Source: Bacillota bacterium
GTDB lineage: Bacteria; Bacillota; Clostridia; Peptostreptococcales; Anaerovoracaceae
Assembly (NCBI GenBank): GCA_017443515.1
Contig: JAFRXM010000011.1
Coordinates: 1 to 37,303 of the forward strand
Direction of reading: 5' to 3'
DNA length: 37,303 nucleotides
This document shows, piece after piece, positions 9,216 to 17,659 of this stretch. A model generated the notes under the pieces. It did not search any database, was not told the DNA's origin, and worked only from the letters and a program-made list of their open reading frames with translations. Both the position numbers and the translations under genes were made by a program. Position 1 is the stretch's first letter, and each line of letters begins with the position of its first letter.

Positions 9216-10682
9216 ATGAAAAAGCATTTTAAGATAATTTTAGCCGCGGCGCTGGCTGCGATGCTGGCGCTGGGCCTGGCGTCCTGCGCGGACGTGGATC
9301 TTAGCGGCAATACAGCAAACTCTAAGACCTTCGAGGAATTTACCGTAAGCGGCAGCAGCGTGAGCCTTGAAGGCTCGGTGTTTACAATTAGCTCCGCCGG
9401 CACCTACACACTCAGCGGTAAGCTTTCCGACGGGCAGGTAATAGTAAACGCGGGCGACAGCGACGACGTGACGCTTGTCTTAAACGGCGCGGATATCAGC
9501 TGCAGCACCGGAGCGCCGATTCTTGTGGTAAACGGCGACAACGTGGTGATAGAGGCCGCCGCCGGGACCGCAAACAGCGTTTCGGACAACAGGACTTCCA
9601 TCAGCGGTTCTGAGAATTACGACGCGGCGGTATACTCTGCCTGCGATCTCGACCTTACCGGCACGGGAAGCCTCACAGTTACAAGCAAGGCGGGCAACGG
9701 CGTAAAGACCAAGGACGACCTTGGAATAAGCAGCCTGACTCTTTCGGTAAACGCTTCCGGAAACGCTCTTAAGGGCAACGACAGCGTGACGGTAAAGTCC
9801 GGCACCCTGGATCTTGTATCCACCGGCGACGCGGGGATAAAGACTTCCAATGCGGACGTTTCGTCCAAGGGCAATCAGAAGGGAAGCATAGTTATAAGCG
9901 GAGGAACGGTGAATATCAGCGCGTCGGGCGACGGCCTGCACGCGGAATACAACGTCGAGATCAGCGGCAGCAGCGTCATAAACATCAGCACTGAGGACGA
10001 CGCTGTGCATGCGGAGCAGCAGATCATTATAAGCGGCGGAACGCTTGGTATCACCAAGTCGCACGAAGGCCTTGAAGGCAATGTGATAGATATCAGCGGA
10101 GGCGAGATATACGTTGCGGCAAGCGACGACGGCCTCAACGCGGCTGCAAGCGGCAGCTCAACGCCTCTTATAAATATAAGCGGTGGATACCTCGAGGTGG
10201 TGACCAGTTCAGGCGATACCGACGCAGTGGACTCCAACGGGAACTTCACCATGAGCGGCGGAATCGTGATAATAAAAGCCGGCTCAGCGTCCGGCGGAAT
10301 GGCGGGATCCGTTGACGTAGACGGCTCCGTAAAGGTTACAGGGGGCACGATAATTGCTTTCGGAGGCATAGCGTCCACCCCGGCGAGCGGTTCTGTGAAC
10401 ACCTTCATCCAGAGCGGCCCCAGCTTTGCTGCAGGATCCTACGTGCTGGCAGACGCGTCCGGAAACGAGATAGCAAGCTTCGAACTTGGCGGAAACTACA
10501 GTTCGGTATGGATAGCTTCCGGGAAGATCCAGCTGAACGGAACGTACAGCCTGAGCAGCGGCGGAACTGAGGTCCTGTCCTGGACGCAGACCTCGCAGAC
10601 CGTAGATCAGAGCAGCGCGGCGAGGCCGTCTATATCTTCCTCTGTGGTAGCCCAGCCTGTTACGAAGCGGACCGCGCTGTGA
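9216..10682 (+). CDS. Cthe_2159-like carbohydrate-binding beta-helix lipoprotein
   Basis: The protein has 488 residues. The N-terminus is a lipoprotein signal (KK, hydrophobic core, lipobox LASC with Cys24), so it is probably anchored on the outer face of the membrane. The body is a long series of short beta-rich turns with recurring ISGG, DDGL and GDGLHAE motifs, typical of the Cthe_2159 / DUF4353 family of parallel beta-helix carbohydrate-binding proteins. Polysaccharide or pectin-like ligands are known for the family; the ligand here is not known. GGAG lies 8 bases before the ATG. The last 25 or so residues are encoded opposite the 3' end of the convergent aldolase gene and look unlike the repeat region, so the native stop may have been lost. 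Confidence 0.75.
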   Translation: MKKHFKIILAAALAAMLALGLASCADVDLSGNTANSKTFEEFTVSGSSVSLEGSVFTISSAGTYTLSGKLSDGQVIVNAGDSDDVTLVLNGADISCSTGAPILVVNGDNVVIEAAAGTANSVSDNRTSISGSENYDAAVYSACDLDLTGTGSLTVTSKAGNGVKTKDDLGISSLTLSVNASGNALKGNDSVTVKSGTLDLVSTGDAGIKTSNADVSSKGNQKGSIVISGGTVNISASGDGLHAEYNVEISGSSVINISTEDDAVHAEQQIIISGGTLGITKSHEGLEGNVIDISGGEIYVAASDDGLNAAASGSSTPLINISGGYLEVVTSSGDTDAVDSNGNFTMSGGIVIIKAGSASGGMAGSVDVDGSVKVTGGTIIAFGGIASTPASGSVNTFIQSGPSFAAGSYVLADASGNEIASFELGGNYSSVWIASGKIQLNGTYSLSSGGTEVLSWTQTSQTVDQSSAARPSISSSVVAQPVTKRTAL

Positions 10683-11659
10683 GTACCATCGACCCTCTCC
10701 CAGAACTCGAAATTGACGTTTTGGGAGAGTTTTTCTATCCGGGAGTCCTCCATGACGACGAAGATCTGGTTGGTGGGGGAGTCCAGCAGGAATCTGTATC
10801 CTTTGCTTTCTATGGCTTTGCGCAGCTTCGCGGCGGTGCGCATGCCGTTTTCGCCAAGCTTTTCATAAAGAAGCCTGCCGTCTTTGTCCCTGCTGAACAG
10901 CGTGCCGAACTGGACGCCAAGCAAGCGGCCCTTGGCCAGCATGGCTCCGTGCTGCTTGACAGTGGTGACGAAGTGGGGAGCAAGGCCGGGCTTTGTAAAG
11001 ACCACAGCTTCCCCGAACAGGGCTCCGCACTTTGTGCCGCCTATGTAGAAGGCGTCGGCAAGCTGAGCGAGGTCTTTCAGGGTGACGTCGTTTTCGGGGC
11101 AGGCCAGCGCGTAGGCCAGACGGGCCCCGTCAACGTAAAGATATATTCCGTAAACTTTGCATATTCTGGATATTTCCTGAAGCTCTTTTAAGGAGTAAAG
11201 CGTGCCGTATTCGGTGGGCTGGGAGATGTAGACCATGCCCGGCATCACGGTGTGGTCGCGGCTCGGGTCGTTGTTGTAGGCAAGAATGCGGGCTTCAATG
11301 TCCGCCGCGCTGATCTTTCCGAGCTTCTGGTGGAGGGCCAGGATCTTGTGGCCGCCGAACTCTATGGCGCCGGATTCGTGGACGTTGATGTGGCCTGTTG
11401 CAGCAGCGATGACGCCCTGATATCCCTTGAGCAGCGCATCGATGACCGTGGCGTTGGTCTGCGTCCCTCCGACGAGGAAATGCACTTCGGCCGCGGGGCA
11501 GGAAAGGGCTTCTTTTATCTTTTCACGGGCCTGTTCGCAGTATTCGTCCGTGCCGTAACCGGGAGTGTGTTCCAGGTTGGTTGCGGCAAGAGCTTCCATT
11601 ATCTCGGGGCAGGCGCCCTCCATGTAGTCGGACATGAACCAGAGCTTTTGCTGTGACAT
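10607..11659 (-). CDS. ltaE: Low-specificity L-threonine aldolase family (beta-eliminating lyase)
   Basis: A PLP-dependent fold-type I enzyme of 350 residues. The Schiff-base lysine is Lys210 in YIGGTKCGALFG; DGAR (177-180) supplies the aspartate that contacts the PLP ring nitrogen, and HESGAIEFGGHK is the usual active-site loop. The family cleaves L-threonine or allo-threonine to glycine and acetaldehyde; stereospecificity cannot be read. The start at 11659 is chosen because AAGGAG lies about 8 bases upstream and MSQQKLWFMSDY fits the family start; an ATG at 11719 would add an unrelated leader. It overlaps the convergent lipoprotein ORF by 76 bases with no terminator between them. Confidence 0.85.
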   Translation of the reverse strand: MSQQKLWFMSDYMEGACPEIMEALAATNLEHTPGYGTDEYCEQAREKIKEALSCPAAEVHFLVGGTQTNATVIDALLKGYQGVIAAATGHINVHESGAIEFGGHKILALHQKLGKISAADIEARILAYNNDPSRDHTVMPGMVYISQPTEYGTLYSLKELQEISRICKVYGIYLYVDGARLAYALACPENDVTLKDLAQLADAFYIGGTKCGALFGEAVVFTKPGLAPHFVTTVKQHGAMLAKGRLLGVQFGTLFSRDKDGRLLYEKLGENGMRTAAKLRKAIESKGYRFLLDSPTNQIFVVMEDSRIEKLSQNVNFEFWERVDGTHSAVRFVTGWATTEEDIDGLAALL

Positions 11660-11728
11660 TGCGGGTCTCCTTTTCAGAATTATCAGGTTTATTTTAAGGC
11701 AGGCATGCCCGGTTTTCAAGAAGCAATA

Positions 11729-11784
11729 TGACAGGGGGACGGTTCTCTGTCACCTGGATGTGACAGAGAACCGTCCCCCTGTCA
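11729..11784. repeat. Perfect 25-bp inverted repeat, REP-like element
   Basis: The arms 11729-11753 and 11760-11784 are perfect reverse complements around the 6-base loop CTGGAT. Each arm is itself bounded by TGACAG and CTGTCA and carries GGGGGACGGTTCTC. No T-run follows on either strand, so it does not look like a terminator. The AGAACCGTCCCC core is, from memory, a dispersed repeat in many Bacillota genomes; this was not searched. A diverged copy is at 8286-8312. Confidence 0.85.
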
Positions 11785-11795
11785 CAAAAAGATGC

Positions 11796-11824
11796 TTGCG
11801 TCAAGAACAAATGTTCTGTATAAT
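11796..11824 (+). promoter_or_regulatory. Promoter of the helicase / Y-polymerase operon
   Basis: The -35 TTGCGT (11796-11801) and perfect -10 TATAAT (11819-11824) are separated by exactly 17 bases. The predicted transcription start is near 11831. Confidence 0.75.
11804..11817. promoter_or_regulatory. LexA-type SOS box
   Basis: AGAACAAATGTTCT is a perfect palindrome matching the Gram-positive LexA core GAAC-N4-GTTC. It sits between the -35 and -10 hexamers, where a bound repressor would block RNA polymerase. The operon behind it encodes DNA-damage functions. Confidence 0.75.
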
Positions 11825-11855
11825 GTAAGTGTCAGAACGATCGTTGGGGGAACAA

Positions 11856-14006
11856 ATGGAACACAGTTCAATACTGGACGGCCTTTCCGCTTCCCAGGCG
11901 GAGGCTGTTACGGCAACAGAAGGTGTGGTGCGCGTCATCGCCGGCGCCGGCTGCGGCAAGACGGGCGTACTCACCAGGCGCTTTGCCTACCTTGTTAACG
12001 AGCTTGGTATAAGTCCCGGGCATATACTTTGCGTCACGTTCACAAACAAGGCCGCAAACGAGATGCGCAGCCGCATCCACAGCTTAACAGGGGATAAAGA
12101 TACGGGGTATATCAATACCTTCCACGGTTTTTGCGTGTCCGTTCTGCAGGAGGACAGCTATGCCGTATCCTACCCTAAAAAGTTCATAGTGCTGGATAAT
12201 CCGGATATAGACCAGATGCTCCAGATAATATACGACGAGCGCGGTCTTACGCTGCGCGACATGACGTTCTCCGACGCGCGTGACATGATAGAGATCTACA
12301 AGCTCTACAGGGCTCCGGAGTATTATCTGGATATGATCAACATGTCCCTGGAGGATCTTAAGGAAAAATACCTGGCGTCGCAGTCGGCTAAGGATATCAT
12401 TTTCTACGGGTATCTGTACCAGGAAAAGAAGTGCTTCGCACTGGATTACAACGATCTGATAAAGTTCTCGCTCCACATCTTTTCAGAGCGCGAGGACATA
12501 CGCTTAAAGTGGCAGAAACGCCTGGAATACATAATGATAGACGAGTTCCAGGACATAGACGATCTGCAGTACACGCTCATGGAGGTCCTGTGCGCCTATC
12601 ATAAAAACCTTTTTGTGGTGGGCGACCCGGACCAGACCATATACACCTGGCGCGGCGCAAATATCAGGTATTTGATGGACCTTCCGTCCAAATACCCGGG
12701 CTGCCGCACGATAATGACTATGGATAATTACAGGTCGGCTCCGCCGATCCTGGACGCGGTAAATTCGCTTATTGCAAAGAATAAAACAAGGGTCAGAAAG
12801 GACCTTGTCCCGGTGCTTTCCGGCGGAGAAAAGCCGGTCTGCCACATGGCGGCAAACGCCGAAAAAGAGGCGGAATGGATAGAAGAGCGCATAGAAGAGC
12901 TCGCTTCCGGGGGCACGGCTCTGGGGGATATCGCCGTGCTCTATCGGGCTCACTACGTAACGCGCGCGCTTGAGACGGTTTTTCAGAAAAAGGAGCTTTC
13001 TTACGAGGTCTACAGCGGCATACGTTTCTACGACCGCCGTGAGATAAAGGACGCTTTAAGCTACCTGCGCCTCCTGGTGTATAAGGACGATCTTTCTTTC
13101 AGAAGGGTCTGCAACGTTCCGAAGCGCAACCTTGGCGAGCGCCGCATTGCCTTCCTTGAGGAATACGCTGAAAAGTACGGCTGCAGCCTCTACCAGGCGC
13201 TGGCGGAAAACTTCGACAACGATATATTTAAAGGTACCGGGGCAAACGGGCTGCTGGAGCTTGTGGAGAACCTTTCCGCGGGAATAGAGTCGCGCTCCGT
13301 AACGGAGGTGCTTGCCGCCGTCATGGACCGCAGCGGCTACGAAAGGATGCTGCGCACCGAAGGCAGCCAGGACAGGCTGGACAACCTCGCGGAACTCAAG
13401 CAGAGCATCTACGACTACGAGATCAGCTGCGGAGAGGAAGCCGGCGCGGAGGATTATTTAAGAAGGGCCGCGCTCTTCACGTCCTCTGACGAGGAGGTCA
13501 GGGCCGGAAGGGTAAGGCTCATGACGGTGCACGCCGCCAAGGGTCTGGAGTTCCCCGTGGTGTTCCTCTGCGGCATGAACGAAGGCATATTCCCTTCAAG
13601 AAAGATAGACACGCTTGAGGGCATGGAGGAGGAACGCCGCCTCGCCTACGTTGCCATGACGCGGGCCGAAAAGCAGCTGTTCATCAGCGGTGCCGGTGGG
13701 CGCGGTTTTGACGGTTCGGTGCGCTTCCCGTCGCGCTTCATAACTGATGTAGATCCCGGGCTTCTGGAGTTTACTGAGCCGCTGTCGCCAGAACTTATTG
13801 ATGCAGCAAAAGAGCACGCAAGAGGGCAGTCCCTCATGTATAAGGACAATCCTGACAGGTTCGGCGAAGGACAGAGGGTAAAGCACCCGGTGTTCGGCGA
13901 GGGCACCGTCACCGGCCTGGAGGGGGCCGCGTACATCATACAGTTCGACGGTCTCGCAACGCCACGCAGCATATCTGTCACGGCAAAGCTGGAGGCGATT
14001 TCTTGA
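11856..14006 (+). CDS. pcrA: PcrA/UvrD-type superfamily 1 DNA helicase
   Basis: A 3'-5' superfamily 1A helicase of 716 residues. Walker A is GAGCGKT (about 30-36), motif Ia VTFTNKAANEMR, Walker B IDEFQD, motif III VVGDPDQTIYTWRGA, motif V MTVHAAKGLEFPVVF and motif VI RRLAYVAMTRAE. The C-terminus (VKHPVFGEGTV ... IQFDG) resembles the PcrA Tudor-like tail known to contact RNA polymerase. A role in repair and replication-fork maintenance is inferred from the family. ATG 11856 with upstream GGGGGAA is chosen because the GTG at 11829 lies at or before the predicted transcription start. It is the first gene of an SOS-type operon with the polymerase 16 bases downstream. Confidence 0.88.
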   Translation: MEHSSILDGLSASQAEAVTATEGVVRVIAGAGCGKTGVLTRRFAYLVNELGISPGHILCVTFTNKAANEMRSRIHSLTGDKDTGYINTFHGFCVSVLQEDSYAVSYPKKFIVLDNPDIDQMLQIIYDERGLTLRDMTFSDARDMIEIYKLYRAPEYYLDMINMSLEDLKEKYLASQSAKDIIFYGYLYQEKKCFALDYNDLIKFSLHIFSEREDIRLKWQKRLEYIMIDEFQDIDDLQYTLMEVLCAYHKNLFVVGDPDQTIYTWRGANIRYLMDLPSKYPGCRTIMTMDNYRSAPPILDAVNSLIAKNKTRVRKDLVPVLSGGEKPVCHMAANAEKEAEWIEERIEELASGGTALGDIAVLYRAHYVTRALETVFQKKELSYEVYSGIRFYDRREIKDALSYLRLLVYKDDLSFRRVCNVPKRNLGERRIAFLEEYAEKYGCSLYQALAENFDNDIFKGTGANGLLELVENLSAGIESRSVTEVLAAVMDRSGYERMLRTEGSQDRLDNLAELKQSIYDYEISCGEEAGAEDYLRRAALFTSSDEEVRAGRVRLMTVHAAKGLEFPVVFLCGMNEGIFPSRKIDTLEGMEEERRLAYVAMTRAEKQLFISGAGGRGFDGSVRFPSRFITDVDPGLLEFTEPLSPELIDAAKEHARGQSLMYKDNPDRFGEGQRVKHPVFGEGTVTGLEGAAYIIQFDGLATPRSISVTAKLEAIS

Positions 14007-14022
14007 AGTCACCCGCAGTCTG

Positions 14023-15555
14023 ATGTATCATAAAAACATGGGCAGTACTGAAGAAAAAGCATATATCGCGATAGATCTCAAATCGTTCTACGCTTCTGTG
14101 GAGGCGCACGATATGGGTTACGATCCTCTGGATGTGAACCTTGTCGTGGCGGACGAGAGCCGCACGGAAAAGACCATTTGCCTTGCTGTTTCTCCTGCGC
14201 TCAAATCGTACGGCGTTCCTGGCCGCGCCAGGCTTTTTGAGGTCGTCCAGCGCGTAAAAGAGATAAATGCGGACCGCTTGAGGCGTGCTCCCGGCGGACA
14301 CTTTACCGGGGAGAGCAACCTCGCCTCAGAGCTCGCGAAAGATCCTTCGCTGAAGCTCGGATACGTCGCGGCAAGGCCCCGTATGGCCCTCTACATGGAT
14401 ATAAGCACGAAGATCTTCGGGATCTATCTCAGATATGTTTCCGAAGAGGATGTGCACGTCTATTCCGTGGATGAGATCTTCATAGACGCTACCAGCTATC
14501 TCAAGCTATATGGGCTTACGGCAAGGGATTTCACGATGAAGCTGATCCGCGAGGTGCTTTCCGAGACAGGCATCACCGCGACCGCCGGCATAGGCACCAA
14601 CCTGTATCTATGCAAGATAGCCATGGATATAGTAGCAAAGCACATGCCCGCCGACAAGGACGGGGTGCGCATAGCCGAGCTGGACGAGATGAGCTACCGC
14701 CGCATGCTCTGGGATCACCGCCCGATAAGCGATTTCTGGCGCGTGGGCAAGGGCATCTCCAGAAGGCTGGCAGGCGCCGGAATGTACACCATGGGCGATG
14801 TCGCGCGCTGCTCCGTATACAACGAAGATCTTCTCTACAAGATGTTCGGCGTCAACGCGGAGCTTCTGATAGACCACGCCTGGGGCTGGGAGCCCTGCAC
14901 CATAAAAGATATAAAATCATACATACCGGAAAGCAGCAGCCTCAGCTCGGGGCAGGTGCTAAGCAGCCCGTACAGCGTTTCGGACGCGCGCCTTGTGATG
15001 CGTGAGATGGCCGATCTTCTGGCCATGGATCTGATGTCGAAGCACCTTGTTACGGACCAGATAGTGCTGACGATAATTTACGATGTAGAATGCCTTCTGG
15101 ATCCGGACCGCAAAAAAAGATACAAAGGCCCCGTGGACCGCGACTGGTACGGAAGGCTAATGCCCAAGGCTGCCCACGGCTCCGTAAACATCCCCGGAGG
15201 CTACACGTCTTCGGTAAGGGCTGTCATGGATTCCGCGGCAAGGCTTTATGACAGTATCGTGGACCCGGACCTGCTTGTGCGCCGCATATATATCGTTGCG
15301 AACCACACGCTGCGGGAGGGCTCGGACGAGCTCGTAAAAGCTTCCGAAGAACAGCTGGATATATTCACAGTTGCCGAGGCGCAAAAGCAGAGCGCGCTGT
15401 CTGAGGAGGAGCTTAAGGCCGAGCGGGATCAGCAGGAGGCCGTGCTTGCGATACGCAAAAAATACGGCAAGAATGCCATAGTAAGGGGCATGGACCTCCA
15501 GGAAGCCGCCACCGCGATGGAACGCAACGCCCAGGTAGGAGGGCACAAAGCATAG
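14023..15555 (+). CDS. Y-family translesion DNA polymerase (UmuC/DinB-like)
   Basis: An error-prone polymerase of 510 residues. The first catalytic motif is IAIDLKSFYASVE (Asp18) and the second is VYSVDEIFID (Asp150, Glu151). TAGIGTNLYLCKIAMDIVAKH is the conserved fingers/palm segment, and WRVGKGISRRLAGAGMYTMGD is a helix-hairpin-helix. It is longer than a typical Pol IV (about 350-400), which fits the longer UmuC-like clostridial proteins. The start is uncertain: ATG 14023 and ATG 14038 are both possible and neither has a strong Shine-Dalgarno site. It lies between the helicase and the YolD-like gene, whose start abuts its stop, so all three are probably co-transcribed under the LexA-type box. 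Confidence 0.87.
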   Translation: MYHKNMGSTEEKAYIAIDLKSFYASVEAHDMGYDPLDVNLVVADESRTEKTICLAVSPALKSYGVPGRARLFEVVQRVKEINADRLRRAPGGHFTGESNLASELAKDPSLKLGYVAARPRMALYMDISTKIFGIYLRYVSEEDVHVYSVDEIFIDATSYLKLYGLTARDFTMKLIREVLSETGITATAGIGTNLYLCKIAMDIVAKHMPADKDGVRIAELDEMSYRRMLWDHRPISDFWRVGKGISRRLAGAGMYTMGDVARCSVYNEDLLYKMFGVNAELLIDHAWGWEPCTIKDIKSYIPESSSLSSGQVLSSPYSVSDARLVMREMADLLAMDLMSKHLVTDQIVLTIIYDVECLLDPDRKKRYKGPVDRDWYGRLMPKAAHGSVNIPGGYTSSVRAVMDSAARLYDSIVDPDLLVRRIYIVANHTLREGSDELVKASEEQLDIFTVAEAQKQSALSEEELKAERDQQEAVLAIRKKYGKNAIVRGMDLQEAATAMERNAQVGGHKA

Positions 15556-15771
15556 ATGACGGAAGCTGAAGAAAAATACAAAGACATAATAAACATGCCG
15601 CACTATGTTTCCGCAAAGCGCAGGCACATGTCCATGACGGACCGCGGGGCGCAGTTTTCGCCGTTCGCAGCGCTTACCGGCTTTGAGGACAAGATAGAAG
15701 GCGAAGCTAAGGATTCCGCGAAGCGCCAGCAGGACCTGGACAGCACCTTTGAAACGTTCAGCGATGCGTAA
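15556..15771 (+). CDS. YolD-like small protein
   Basis: The protein has 71 residues. The segment HYVSAKRRHMSMTDRGAQFS followed by PFAALTGFED is characteristic of the clostridial YolD-like family, which is commonly encoded beside Y-family polymerases. Its molecular role is not established; YolD-type proteins are thought to modulate translesion polymerase function. The ATG follows the polymerase stop directly (TAGATG), implying translational coupling. The polymerase 3' end carries AGGAGG upstream as a ribosome site. Confidence 0.75.
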   Translation: MTEAEEKYKDIINMPHYVSAKRRHMSMTDRGAQFSPFAALTGFEDKIEGEAKDSAKRQQDLDSTFETFSDA

Positions 15772-15775
15772 AACC

Positions 15776-15799
15776 GCCGGATGACGTTTCGGCCTTTTT
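15776..15799 (+). terminator. Terminator of the SOS operon
   Basis: The stem GCCGGA / TTCGGC (one G:U pair, loop TGACGT) is followed by CTTTTT. It overlaps the likely -35 region of the pepT promoter. Confidence 0.55.
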
Positions 15800-15809
15800 G
15801 TGGTATAGT
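15782..15809 (+). promoter_or_regulatory. Likely pepT promoter
   Basis: An extended -10, TGGTATAGT (15801-15809), is preceded at 16-base spacing by the weak -35 TGACGT (15782-15787). AGGAGG at 15817-15822 is the pepT ribosome-binding site. Confidence 0.5.
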
Positions 15810-15830
15810 ATTCTGTAGGAGGAATAACAA

Positions 15831-17060
15831 ATGATGGATAACGAACGCGTCGTGGAACGCTTTTTAAAATACGTGTCTTTCGAGACCACATCCGACGAGG
15901 ACAGCGGCACCAATCCAAGCAGCAGCAAGGAACTGGCGCTCGGTGAATACCTGAAGGACGAGCTGAGTTCTCTCGGTCTCAGCGACGTACGCATGGACGA
16001 AAAAGGCTACGTGTACGCCGTGCTTCCCGCAAGCGATGGCGTAAGCGCGCCTGCCATAGGTTTCATCTCCCACATGGATACTTCTCCTGACGCGCCGGGT
16101 GCCGACATCAGACCGCAGCGCATACTCTACAGCGGAGGGGATATCCAGCAGAAAGCAGGCGGCGTTATCGCCGTCTCGGACTTCCCGTTCCTTGAAAAAT
16201 ACAAGGGTCAGGAGCTTATAATTACCGACGGCACAACACTTCTTGGCGCCGACGACAAGGCCGGCATAGCCGAGATAGTAACAGCAGCCGAATACCTGCT
16301 GGCCCATCCGGAGATAAAGCACGGGCGCATATCCATAGGCATAACCCCGGACGAAGAAATAGGCTGCGGCGCTGACTGGTTCGACGTTAAGGGCTTCGGC
16401 GCTGAATATGCCTACACCGTGGACGGCGGAGCTCTGGGCGAGATCGAGTACGAGAACTTCAACGCAGCCGCCGGGCTCATAGAGTTCAAAGGCCTCAACA
16501 TACACCCCGGCAGCGCAAAAAACAAGATGAAGAACGCCGCTCTTTACGCGGCGGAGTTCGTCTCGCTGCTGCCTGCGGCCGAAACTCCCGCGCATACTGA
16601 AGGCTACGAGGGTTTCTTCCACATCCAGGAGATACGCGGCGATGAGACATCCGCAAAGATAAAGATGCTCATCCGCGATCACAGCATGGAACAGTTCACA
16701 GCCCGCAAGGAATACCTCCAGAAGATCACGGACCTGCTCAACACCAAATACGGCGAGGGCACGGTCGTCTGCAATATCAGGGACAGCTACTACAACATGA
16801 AGGAAAAGATCCTCCCCGCGATGTATGTCGTCGAACGCGCTGAAAAGGCCATGAGGGAGGCGGGCGTAAAACCTGTCACCGTTCCCATCCGCGGAGGCAC
16901 GGACGGAGCAAGGCTCTCGTTCGAAGGGCTCCCGTGCCCGAACCTCTCCACAGGCGGCGAGAACTTCCACTCTGTCAGGGAATTCGTATCTGTAAACGCC
17001 ATGAAGAAGATGGTCGAAGTGCTGATCAACATAGCCTCCGGCGCGGTTGAAAAGGGCTGA
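15831..17060 (+). CDS. pepT: Peptidase T (tripeptide aminopeptidase)
   Basis: A cytoplasmic M20B zinc peptidase of 409 residues, the normal length, that removes N-terminal residues from tripeptides. Metal and catalytic residues are visible: HMDTSPDAPG (His81, Asp83), LGADDKAG (Asp141, bridging), TPDEEIGCG (Glu175 catalytic, Glu176) and YTVDGG (Asp198). GGTDGARLSFEGLP and the C-terminal NFHSVREF with the last metal histidine complete the family pattern. AGGAGG lies 8 bases before ATG 15831. It has its own promoter and is followed after 13 bases by the YgjP-type gene. Confidence 0.95.
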   Translation: MMDNERVVERFLKYVSFETTSDEDSGTNPSSSKELALGEYLKDELSSLGLSDVRMDEKGYVYAVLPASDGVSAPAIGFISHMDTSPDAPGADIRPQRILYSGGDIQQKAGGVIAVSDFPFLEKYKGQELIITDGTTLLGADDKAGIAEIVTAAEYLLAHPEIKHGRISIGITPDEEIGCGADWFDVKGFGAEYAYTVDGGALGEIEYENFNAAAGLIEFKGLNIHPGSAKNKMKNAALYAAEFVSLLPAAETPAHTEGYEGFFHIQEIRGDETSAKIKMLIRDHSMEQFTARKEYLQKITDLLNTKYGEGTVVCNIRDSYYNMKEKILPAMYVVERAEKAMREAGVKPVTVPIRGGTDGARLSFEGLPCPNLSTGGENFHSVREFVSVNAMKKMVEVLINIASGAVEKG

Positions 17061-17073
17061 ACGCCAAGATCCG

Positions 17074-17640
17074 ATGGATTACAGAGTCATCCGCAGCAAC
17101 AGAAGGACCCTGGGTCTTCAGATAATAGGCGATGAGGTCGTTGTGCGCGCGCCGTACCTGGTCACGAGCGGTCAGATAGATCGCTTCGTGCAGCAGCACG
17201 CCGCATGGATACAGGCCCAGCTCCGCAAACAGGCTGAAAGGCAGGCAGCTTTTGCTTCTGTAAAGGTCATGACGCCGGAGCAGTTCGCAAGGCTAAAAAA
17301 GCTGGCAAAGAAGATAGTACCCGAAAGGATAGCCTACTATGCGCCTCTGGTCGGGGTGTCTTCGCGCGTCAGCAGGATATTCATACGCTGTCAGCGCACG
17401 AAGTGGGGCAGCTGTTCAGCAAACGGCAACATAAACATCAACTGCCTGCTGCTGCTCGGACCCAGGGAAGTGCTGGATTCCGTCGTGGTGCACGAGCTGT
17501 GCCACCTCAAGTACATGAACCACTCCAAACAGTTCTACGCCGAGGTGCGCAGGGTGTTCCCGCAGTACAGCAAGTGGAACAAATGGCTGAAAGAGAACGG
17601 ATCCATGCTGCAGGCCATGGTGCCGGAAACAGAAAGATAA
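17074..17640 (+). CDS. YgjP/DUF45-type M48-like metallopeptidase
   Basis: The protein has 188 residues. VVHELCHLKYMNHSKQFY contains the zinc motif HExxH with the third histidine seven residues on, preceded by the conserved RTKWGSCSxxGNIN box of the YgjP (DUF45, SprT-like) family. The substrate is unknown; family members are intracellular. ATG 17074 (MDYRVIRSNRRT) is chosen over a TTG at 17047 that would overlap pepT, although the upstream Shine-Dalgarno site is weak. It sits 13 bases after pepT and 19 bases before the next gene, so the three form an operon. Confidence 0.85.
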   Translation: MDYRVIRSNRRTLGLQIIGDEVVVRAPYLVTSGQIDRFVQQHAAWIQAQLRKQAERQAAFASVKVMTPEQFARLKKLAKKIVPERIAYYAPLVGVSSRVSRIFIRCQRTKWGSCSANGNININCLLLLGPREVLDSVVVHELCHLKYMNHSKQFYAEVRRVFPQYSKWNKWLKENGSMLQAMVPETER

Positions 17641-17659
17641 AAACAAAAGGAGATCTTTC

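Noticed and set aside
11729-11784. Perfect inverted repeat as a transcription terminator
   Set aside because: No T-run follows on either strand, and the same core recurs at 8286-8312, which fits a dispersed repeat better.
11829-11855. GTG at 11829 as start of the helicase
   Set aside because: It lies at or before the transcription start predicted from the -10 at 11819-11824; ATG 11856 has GGGGGAA upstream.
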